Below, in pieces: positions 54,052 through 62,000 of a stretch of 64,000 nt of DNA. A program made the position numbers and the translations under genes. The notes under the pieces are model-generated. The model did no database searches and was not told the origin of the DNA. It worked only from the letters and a program-made list of their open reading frames with translations. Positions within the stretch are counted from its first letter, which is position 1, and every line of letters starts with the position of its first letter. This DNA comes from Ferruginibacter sp. (GTDB lineage: Bacteria; Bacteroidota; Bacteroidia; Chitinophagales; Chitinophagaceae): contig JAURKC010000014.1 in assembly GCA_030831945.1 (NCBI GenBank), positions 62,001-126,000 of the forward strand. The letters run 5' to 3'.

Positions 54052-55965
54052 ATGATACATTTTGATTTACCTAAAGAGCAATCATCCATCATCAAGGTAA
54101 TTGGTGTAGGTGGAGGCGGAAGCAATGCTGTAAACCATATGTTTTCGCAAAACATCGAAGGCGTAAATTTTATCATCTGTAATACAGATGCACAGGCGAT
54201 TGCTCAAAGTAAAGTACCCAATAAAATTCAGTTAGGACCCCATCTGACGCAAGGTTTGGGCGCTGGCGCAAATCCTGCAATCGGTCGTCAGGCTACTGAA
54301 GAAAGTCTGGAAGAGATCAAGCGAATTTTGGAAGTAAATACCAAAATGGCATTTATTACTGCCGGTATGGGTGGCGGAACAGGTACTGGGGGTGCTCCTA
54401 TTTTAGCAAAAATTTGTAAGGATTTAGGAATTCTAACAGTGGGTATTGTAACGACTCCATTTGCTTATGAAGGAAAGAAACGTTTGGCTCAAGCAGAGGA
54501 GGGAGTTAGAATGATGAAAGATCATGTTGATACCTTATTAGTTATCAGTAATGATAAACTACGTCATCAGTTTGGAAATTTAAAGATGAAAGAAGCTTTT
54601 GAAAAAGCGGATAATGTACTAGCTACTGCAGCAAAGTGTATTACAGACGTAATTAATAGCACTGGTCAAATCAATGTCGATTTTGCGGATGTGTGCACTG
54701 TAATGAGTAATGGCGGCGTGGCAATTTTGGGTAGTGCCATCGCAGCAGGTGAAAATAGAGCACAGGTAGCTATTGAAAATGCATTGAATTCACCTTTATT
54801 AAATGACAGTGAAATACGTGGTGCAAGATGGATTTTAATCAATATTAATTCTGCAGAAGGAGAACATGAGTTTACCATGGATGAAGTGGAGATTATACAA
54901 AATTATTTGATTAGTAAAGCAGGAGAAGACAGTGATGTAATTTTAGGATTAGGATATGACAATACTTTAGCAGAAGGAATTAGTATCACCTTGATTGCTA
55001 CTGGCTTTGAACATAAAGATCCTTTTGCAAAAAAGAGTAGTATTTCTAAAGAAGAAAAAAAGGATGAAAAAATAGTAATGACTTTGGAAATGCCTGTAAA
55101 GGAAGAGAAAAAAATACTTCACCAACATAGTCTACCATTTGAAGAAAATTTAGCACCTGAAGTAGCTGAAGCGCCGGTGGTAGAAATACCTAAGGCACCT
55201 GAACCAGTTATTTCAGAATCAATGATGCCTACCTTAGTGGTTGAAACTATTCAAGAACCAATAATTGAACCAGTAGTTGAAATTGCACCAGCAACGAATG
55301 ATACACAAAAAGTATTTTTTGAAATTTCTTCTGTTGCAGATCAGGCTCCAGTGATTGAATTTGATATTCCTGTGAGTATGCCTTCGCCAGAAAGAAAATC
55401 AACCACCAATGCTGATGAAATTACTGCCATTAGGAAACAAAATGAAGTTACTGCTACTAATATAACTGCGGGTGGATATTTAGAAAAACCTGTCAATATT
55501 TATATTTCTGAACCAAAAAATCCAGCACCACCAGTTCAAGATTTGGCTATCACTTCATTTGAAGAAGAAGAGGAAGAGGTGGAGGAAGCAGCTGCAATGG
55601 AAATGCAAATGGTAATTAAAGAGGAGTATTTGATGGAGGAGGAAATGGAAAATGTAGTTGAAAGCCAGCAAATTGTAATGGCTAGAACAGAGGAGCCATC
55701 GATACCTGATGAAACGGAAGAGCTTAGACGCCGTGCGATGGATCGTATAGCTAAGCTGCGTAATCTATCTTTTAATATCAATGCTGCTGATCCAAATAAT
55801 GAGTTTGAATCAGTACCGGCTTACCTTAGAAGAAATATGGAGCTTCATAATTCTATTGCAGATGTTGAAAGTTTTTATAGTAATTACACAGTTAAATCCG
55901 ATGATAATAATTTGATTGAACCTGGCTCAATAAATTCCTTTTTAGATGGTAAAAAGCCAGATTAA
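54052..55965 (+). CDS. ftsZ: Cell division GTPase FtsZ with long C-terminal linker
   Basis: Tubulin homolog forming the Z-ring. The GTPase core (about residues 1-320) holds GVGGGGSNAVNHM, the tubulin signature GGGTGTG at 107-113, and the T7 loop NVDFADV region. A linker of about 270 residues follows, rich in Glu, Pro and Val with runs such as EEEEEVEEAAAMEM. After it come a conserved helix ELRRRAMDRIAKLRNLSF and the C-terminal peptide FESVPAYLRRN, then about 45 more residues. At 637 aa it is far longer than E. coli FtsZ (383), as known for Bacteroidota. It ends the dcw cluster. Confidence 0.98.
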   Translation: MIHFDLPKEQSSIIKVIGVGGGGSNAVNHMFSQNIEGVNFIICNTDAQAIAQSKVPNKIQLGPHLTQGLGAGANPAIGRQATEESLEEIKRILEVNTKMAFITAGMGGGTGTGGAPILAKICKDLGILTVGIVTTPFAYEGKKRLAQAEEGVRMMKDHVDTLLVISNDKLRHQFGNLKMKEAFEKADNVLATAAKCITDVINSTGQINVDFADVCTVMSNGGVAILGSAIAAGENRAQVAIENALNSPLLNDSEIRGARWILININSAEGEHEFTMDEVEIIQNYLISKAGEDSDVILGLGYDNTLAEGISITLIATGFEHKDPFAKKSSISKEEKKDEKIVMTLEMPVKEEKKILHQHSLPFEENLAPEVAEAPVVEIPKAPEPVISESMMPTLVVETIQEPIIEPVVEIAPATNDTQKVFFEISSVADQAPVIEFDIPVSMPSPERKSTTNADEITAIRKQNEVTATNITAGGYLEKPVNIYISEPKNPAPPVQDLAITSFEEEEEEVEEAAAMEMQMVIKEEYLMEEEMENVVESQQIVMARTEEPSIPDETEELRRRAMDRIAKLRNLSFNINAADPNNEFESVPAYLRRNMELHNSIADVESFYSNYTVKSDDNNLIEPGSINSFLDGKKPD

Positions 55966-56026
55966 AATATCGATAATTTTTTGTGATTAGGATTTGTTGA
56001 TTTGATTTTAATTTGTATTGTTTGTG

Positions 56027-56054
56027 AAGCCCCTTGCTGAAAAGTGAGGGGCTT
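56027..56054 (+). terminator. Hairpin after ftsZ
   Basis: AAGCCCCT (56027-56034) and AGGGGCTT (56047-56054) form an 8-bp stem with a 12-nt loop, followed by GTGTTTT. A likely terminator of the dcw cluster, though the T-run is imperfect. Confidence 0.7.
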
Positions 56055-56089
56055 GTGTTTTGGGGAGTATTATTTATTGAATCATTCTC

Positions 56090-56117
56090 TTGATGCCGTT
56101 TCTATTGCCTATTTTTG
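56090..56117 (+). promoter_or_regulatory. Promoter of the THUMP methyltransferase gene
   Basis: TTG (56090-56092), 17-bp spacer, TATTTTTG (56110-56117) fits the Bacteroidota promoter with a slightly short spacer. The in-frame TTG at 56090 is therefore promoter, not start codon. Transcription should begin only a few bases before the ATG at 56126. Confidence 0.55.
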
Positions 56118-56125
56118 CTTCCACT

Positions 56126-57304
56126 ATGCAACTCTTTAAAATTACCAGCCGAATAATTGTTACTTGTAGCAATCGGCTATCGCCATTTTTACAACAAGAA
56201 ATTGTTGAGCTAGGTTTTACTCCTATTCGTGTTTTTAAAACAGGCGTAGAGTTAAAGGGTACTTTAGAAGATTGTATGCGGCTCAATTTAAATCTTCGTT
56301 GTGCTAGTCAGGTTTTATTTTCTATCAATGAATTTGCTGCACGAAATGCTGAAGAATTATATAATCATTTATTGCATTTAGAATGGGAAGATATTATTGC
56401 AGCGGATGGGTATTTTTCCATCACTAGTAATGTTGATAATGATACGATTAATAATTCTTTGTTTGCCAATGTGAAAGTAAAGGATGCCATAGCAGATCGA
56501 TTTAGAAATCGAACAGGCCAGCGTCCTAATTCTGGCCCTGAGTTGGATAAAGTGGTGATTCATTTATATTGGAAGGAAGATGTAGCTGAAATATTTATTG
56601 ATACTTCAGGTGAAACCCTTTCTAAACACGGCTATAGAAAAATTCCAGGAAAGGCGCCCATGTTGGAGGCACTAGCTGCAGCTACTTTATTAGCTACTAA
56701 GTGGGATAGAAAATCTCCCTTCATTAATCCAATGTGCGGTTCTTCTACCTTAGCGATAGAAGCTGCATTGTTGGCTACTCATCGAATGCCTGGATTATTT
56801 AGAAATAATTATGCATTCATGCATTTAGTTGGATTTGATTTTGATCTGTATGCAGCACAAAGAAAAAAATTAGCGGAAGCCATTATCAATGTGAGGGATT
56901 TAAAAATTATTGCCACTGATATAAGTAGTGATGCAGTAAATATTTCAAAGATTAATGCCGCTGCTGCAGGCGTAGAAGATTTGATTGAATTTGCAATAGG
57001 CGATTTTGCAACTACTCCGATTCCAGCGGATCAAAGTGGCGTTATTTATTTTAATCCAGAATATGGAGATCGCTTGGGTGTAGAAGCTGAACTAGAAATT
57101 ACTTATGGTAGAATCGGAGATTTTATGAAGCAACAATGTAAGGGTTATGCCGGTTATATTTTTACTGGGAATTTAGAGCTTGCAAAAAAAATTGGACTCA
57201 AACCAAAAAGGCGCATCGAATTTTATACTAGTAAAATTGATTGCAGATTGTTTGAATATGAGTTGTATGCAGGTACAAAAAGAATTGATATTACTCAAGC
57301 TTGA
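56126..57304 (+). CDS. THUMP domain class I SAM-dependent RNA methyltransferase (RlmL/YpsC type)
   Basis: A 392-residue RNA methyltransferase. The N-terminal THUMP region (about 1-155) binds RNA and opens with MQLFKITSRIIVTCSNRLSPFLQQEIVELGF. The methyltransferase domain follows: KAPMLEALAAATLLATKWD, PMCGSSTLAIEAAL (SAM motif) and, for the active site, FNPEYGDRLG in the position of NPPYG. E. coli RlmL makes m2G2445 in 23S rRNA; the substrate here is inferred. The Tyr-preceding residue of the catalytic motif is Glu (NPEYG) rather than the usual Pro, a known variant in Bacteroidota. Convergent with fabH. Confidence 0.93.
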   Translation: MQLFKITSRIIVTCSNRLSPFLQQEIVELGFTPIRVFKTGVELKGTLEDCMRLNLNLRCASQVLFSINEFAARNAEELYNHLLHLEWEDIIAADGYFSITSNVDNDTINNSLFANVKVKDAIADRFRNRTGQRPNSGPELDKVVIHLYWKEDVAEIFIDTSGETLSKHGYRKIPGKAPMLEALAAATLLATKWDRKSPFINPMCGSSTLAIEAALLATHRMPGLFRNNYAFMHLVGFDFDLYAAQRKKLAEAIINVRDLKIIATDISSDAVNISKINAAAAGVEDLIEFAIGDFATTPIPADQSGVIYFNPEYGDRLGVEAELEITYGRIGDFMKQQCKGYAGYIFTGNLELAKKIGLKPKRRIEFYTSKIDCRLFEYELYAGTKRIDITQA

Positions 57305-57320
57305 GCCTAGCAATTATTTT

Positions 57321-58322
57321 TTAAGAAGCGGTATCATAAGCCCATTCAACTAATGTAGCGCCCCAAGTAAATCCACCTCCAAACGCAGCTAACACAATTT
57401 TGTCTCCCTTATGTAATTGCTTTTCCCATTCCCATAAACACAAGGGTATGGTAGCGGCAGTAGTATTACCATATCGTTGAATATTCAACATTACTTTATC
57501 ATGTGATAATCCCATTCTATTTGCAGTTGCATCTATGATTCTTTTATTGGCTTGATGTGGTACAAGCCAAGCGATATCTTCGCCTGTTAAGTGGTTGCGT
57601 TCTAGCAAATCATAAGCAGCATCAGCCATACCTGTCACAGCGGCTTTAAATACTTGCTGACCTGCTTGGTAAATGTTATGCTCTTTTGCTAATATAGTTT
57701 CCATGCTAGCAGGCTTTAATGAACCACCCGCTTTCATATTCAAAAAATCTTTTCCGCTACCATCACTTTTTAATAAACTGTCTTTTACTCCATTGCCATC
57801 GGTAGAGGGTTCTAGTAAAACTGCGCCTGCACCATCTCCAAAAAGTATACAAGTAGTTCTGTCGGTATAGTCGACAATTGCACTCATTTTATCTGCACCC
57901 ACCACCACTACTTTTTTATATCGCCCACTTTCAATCAATGAAGAACCGGTGGTTAGTCCAAATAAAAATCCAGAACAGGCAGCACTCAAATCGAATCCCC
58001 AAGCATTTACCGCTCCTATTTTATCACAAACAATATTGGCAGTAGCAGGAAAAACCATGTCAGGCGTTATCGTTGCTACAATCATACAGTCGATTTCATC
58101 GGGTTGAATGCCTCTTTTTTTACATAATTCCAATACTGCGGGTGCGCACATATCCGAAGTGGCCAGACCTTCACCTTTTAAAATTCTTCTTTCTTCCACA
58201 CCTGTTCTTGTCTTGATCCATTCGTCATTGGTATCAATCATCGTCTCCAAAATAGCATTGGTAAGTCTATATTCAGGAACATATCCGCCTACTGAAGTAA
58301 TTGCCGCTGTAATTTTTTGCAT
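57321..58322 (-). CDS. fabH: 3-Oxoacyl-[acyl-carrier-protein] synthase III
   Basis: Starts fatty acid synthesis by condensing acetyl-CoA (or branched primers) with malonyl-ACP. The thiolase-fold enzyme has its triad intact: Cys116 in SAACSGFLFGL, His256 in VPHQANKRI and Asn286 in YGNTTAA. Length 333 aa is normal. The only minus-strand gene in the last 25 kb. plsX and rpmF, frequent neighbours, are not here. A minus-strand -7 box lies 53 bp upstream. Confidence 0.97.
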   Translation of the reverse strand: MQKITAAITSVGGYVPEYRLTNAILETMIDTNDEWIKTRTGVEERRILKGEGLATSDMCAPAVLELCKKRGIQPDEIDCMIVATITPDMVFPATANIVCDKIGAVNAWGFDLSAACSGFLFGLTTGSSLIESGRYKKVVVVGADKMSAIVDYTDRTTCILFGDGAGAVLLEPSTDGNGVKDSLLKSDGSGKDFLNMKAGGSLKPASMETILAKEHNIYQAGQQVFKAAVTGMADAAYDLLERNHLTGEDIAWLVPHQANKRIIDATANRMGLSHDKVMLNIQRYGNTTAATIPLCLWEWEKQLHKGDKIVLAAFGGGFTWGATLVEWAYDTAS

Positions 58323-58374
58323 ATAAGAAAAAAGGTTTATATTTTAGTGGGTATTACTTACCCTCTCTAAGTGG

Positions 58375-58382
58375 CAAAAATA
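58375..58382 (-). promoter_or_regulatory. Candidate -7 box for fabH
   Basis: On the minus strand TATTTTTG followed by CC matches TAnnTTTG; leader about 45 nt. The -33 region would overlap the ruvA promoter on the other strand. Confidence 0.55.
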
Positions 58383-58409
58383 CGTTAAAAAGCGCTAGGT
58401 TGGATTTTG

Positions 58410-58440
58410 TCGCTTCGCTCACGAATAATCCTTATTTTCG
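58410..58440 (+). promoter_or_regulatory. Candidate promoter of ruvA
   Basis: TTG (58410-58412), 20-bp spacer, TATTTTCG (58433-58440), one mismatch from TAnnTTTG. It lies 20 bp before ATG 58460. Confidence 0.45.
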
Positions 58441-58459
58441 CATAAGATTTAAATTTATT

Positions 58460-59044
58460 ATGTACGCATATTTACAGGGAAAATTTTCACTTAAAAACCC
58501 CGCTCAGGTTTATATTGATGTAAATGGGGTTGGATATGAAGTAAATATTAGTTTAAATACATATACTTACATACAAAATTCTGATGCTGGAAAGCTCTAT
58601 ACTTATCTTCAAATTAAGGAAGATGGCCACACTTTGTTTGGCTTTTTTGATAGGGGTGAAAAGGAAATGTTTATTCAATTAATCAGTGTTTCGGGTGTGG
58701 GAGCATCGACTGCTAGAATGATGTTATCGCATTTAAAACCAGACGAATTGAGTACCGCCATTCAGCAGGGCAATGTAAGATTGCTGGAGAGTATTAAAGG
58801 AATAGGAAAAAAAACAGCGGAAAGATTAGTGTTGGAGTTAAGAGATAAAGTCAATAAAATTGAAAGTATTGTTCATTCGCAAGAAACACCAAGTAGTAGT
58901 TTTCAGCAGGATGCGCTGAATGCCTTGGTGGCCTTAGGAATTACAAGAGCGCAGGCTGAAAATGCCATTAAAAAAATTACAACTACTGATACTAATATCC
59001 TCAATCTTGAAGAATTAATTAAAAAAGCACTTAAAGCCATTTGA
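58460..59044 (+). CDS. ruvA: Holliday junction branch migration complex subunit RuvA
   Basis: RuvA binds the junction and loads the RuvB helicase; RuvC at the other end of this window cuts the product. Domain I is the OB fold (MYAYLQGKFSLKNPAQVYIDVNGVGYEVNIS), domain II has the helix-hairpin-helix pairs LISVSGVGASTARMMLS and LLESIKGIGKKTAERLVLELRDK, and domain III (about 145-194) is the RuvB-binding three-helix unit. I start at ATG 58460; the frame is open from 58400 but the upstream part overlaps the promoter. Length 194 aa is normal. sprA follows 27 bp later. Confidence 0.97.
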   Translation: MYAYLQGKFSLKNPAQVYIDVNGVGYEVNISLNTYTYIQNSDAGKLYTYLQIKEDGHTLFGFFDRGEKEMFIQLISVSGVGASTARMMLSHLKPDELSTAIQQGNVRLLESIKGIGKKTAERLVLELRDKVNKIESIVHSQETPSSSFQQDALNALVALGITRAQAENAIKKITTTDTNILNLEELIKKALKAI

Positions 59045-59071
59045 TAGAACTCTACATTAACTAATTACTGG

Positions 59072-62000
59072 ATGTTTCGTAAAGGAAATTTAACGACCGA
59101 ATTGATTGGCCTTAGATCGTTGTGCTTTATATTCTTCTTGTCTATTTCTCTGTCGCTTACTGCAGAAAATAATAAGTTGCCTGTTACTTCCTTGCCTGTA
59201 CTGATCAATTCAAGAGATACGATGCCTTTTCCTTTTCCTCTTTATGAGCGCAAAGGTGATGGGTTAATTGATTCTAAGAAGAGTACCTTCGATTTTAAAA
59301 ATCCTCCCAATATTAAAGATTCTGTTGCCTATGATTTTAGGACAGGTTTATATACGGTGTATGAAAAAATAGGGAATAAATATTACAAGACTCCCACCAC
59401 TTATACGGCTGCTGAATATTGGCAACTGCGAGGTAGGCAGACAGAAGTAGACTATTTTAAAAAGAGAGCCAATACCATGAATTTGCTTAATCGCAAATTA
59501 ACTAAACCACGGTTATCCTTGTACGATAATTTGTTTAATCGTCTTTTTGGAAATGGAAAAATTGATATTAGTCCCCAAGGGAACGTGGATATAACTGCTG
59601 GCTATCAAGGACAGAATGTACTGAATCCTACACTTCCAGAGAGAGCTAGAAAAAATGGAGGTTTTGATTTTGACATGAATGCCCAAGTGAATGTAAACGC
59701 TAACATTGGTGATAAATTAAAGTTCCCTATCAATTATAATACGCTTGCTAATTTTGGTCAGGAAAATCAATTGAAATTAGATTACAGTGGCATTGATGAT
59801 GAAATTATAAAGCGAATAGAAGCGGGAACAGTTCAATTCCCTTCTCGCAGTACCTTAATCCCGGGAGCACAACAATTATTTGGATTAAAAACACAATTGC
59901 AGTTTGGTAAATTAAATGTAACGGCGGTATTAGCCAATCAAAAATCACAGCGACAATCTGTAAACTTACAAGGGGGAGCTGCTGCTCAGGTAATTGATAT
60001 CAAAGCGGATGAGTATGAAGAAAATAGACACTTTTTATTAGGACAATATTTCAAGGATAACTATAATAAAGTATTGTCCAAATTACCTGCTGTAACTACT
60101 CCCGTTCAAATACTTCGTTTGGATGTGTGGGTGACCAATCGCAATGGAAGTACTACTAACACTAGAGATATTGTTGGTTTGATGGATTTAGGAGAAAAAA
60201 ATCCTTACCTAAGTTCACTCATCACTTCAGGAAATTTACCCGACAATAAAACCAATAATCTTTATGCTCAAATAATTTCTAATACGGGGAATAGAAATCC
60301 TGCATTGGTGGTGAGTAATTTACAAATGCTAGGACTTTCACCGGTTCAAGATTTTGAAAAAACATTTGCAAGAAAACTTGACTCTACACAATATATTTTT
60401 AATAAGCAAGCAGGGTATATTTCATTGAGTCAGCCTTTGCAAGCAGATGAAGTATTGGGGGTAGCATATCAATATTCTTATAATGGTAAAATATATTCGG
60501 TAGGTGAATTTTCGCAAGATTTACCTCCAGATAGTACCTCCGCTACGCAAAAGGTTTTATTCTTAAAATTATTAAAAGCTACTTCTCAAAGAACGGCACT
60601 TCCTATTTGGAAGTTGATGATGAAAAATGTTTACTCGGTAGGGTATGGCACTTTAACGGCTACCGATTTCAAACTAAATGTTTTATATCAAGAACCTGGG
60701 CTTGGGTGGAAACGCTATGTTCCTTTTGGAAATAAAAATGTGGGTTCGCCTATTATCTCATTGGTAAATTTGGATAGGTTGAATAGTCAGCTGGATCCAC
60801 AGCCAGATGGAGTTTTTGATTATGTGGAAGGCTTTACTGTTATTTCTCAATACAGTAGAATTGTATTTCCAGTATTGGAACCCTTTGGCCGAGATTTGGC
60901 GAGTCAAGTTTATTCATCTCCTCCTGCTTCTGCGAAAGATACCTTGTATTATGCCTTGTATGATTCTATTAAGGCAGTAGCTCAGCAATATCCTAATCTG
61001 AATCGTTTTGTTATGAAAGGTTCAGCCCGTACCTCTGGGTCTTCTGATATCAGCATCGGGTATAACATTCCTCGTGGTAGCGTTACCGTTAGTGCCGGTG
61101 GACAAACATTGATTGAGGGAGCGGATTATGATATTAATTATGATCTTGGAACGATTAAGGTAACCAATCAAGCGATACTCAATGCAGGTTTGCCAGTGCA
61201 AGTAAATTTTGAGAACAATGCTGCTTTTGGAATGCAGCAAAGAAATTACATGGGCTTACGGATGGATTATTTAGCCAAAAACAAATTGAAAGAGCAGTTG
61301 TCCATTGGCGGAACAGTGGTTCGTTTAGGGGAGCGTCCATTTTTTACTAAAAATAATTTGGGTGAAGATCCGATTAGAAATTCAATGTACGGGTTGGATG
61401 TAAATTATAAAAAGGAAACGCCTCGGATAACTAAATTGTTAGACAAGCTTCCTTTTTATTCAACGACTGCAGCTTCTTCCATTAATGCCTACGCGGAGGG
61501 TGCTTTTTTGCAACCAGGTCATGCTCCTCAAATTGGAAAGGGGGCTGCAGGAACAGTTTATATTGATGATTTTGAAGGAAGTAAATCGGGTATTGATCTT
61601 CGTTTTCCTGCTATCAGTTGGGCAATGGCTTCTGTACCTCAAAAGGCAACGGATGCTGGTGGTAATCTACTTTTTCCTGAGGCTATCTTAAATAATAATA
61701 TTGATTATGGAAAGAAGAGAGCAAAGTTAGCTTGGTATCAAATTGAACCAGCCTTGCAAGCGTTTAAGGGAGTGAATAATCCTTTAAGTGATAACAGAAC
61801 TGAGTTAAGTGATCCAAGAGTTAGGCTGGTGAAACAGAGTGAAATATTTCCACAAAGAACAACCGATTTTGGACAAAATCAGTTGATTACTTTTGACCTT
61901 GCTTTTTATCCTTCGGAAAAGGGGCCTTATAATTACGAATCTTCTCCTTTGGCAATTGATGCAAACCATCGTTTAAAAAATCCTAAACAAAAATGGGGTG

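Noticed and set aside
57294..57305. 12-bp palindrome CTCAAGCTTGAG at the THUMP methyltransferase stop
   Set aside because: No loop and no T-run, overlaps coding sequence, and could be chance; not a convincing terminator.
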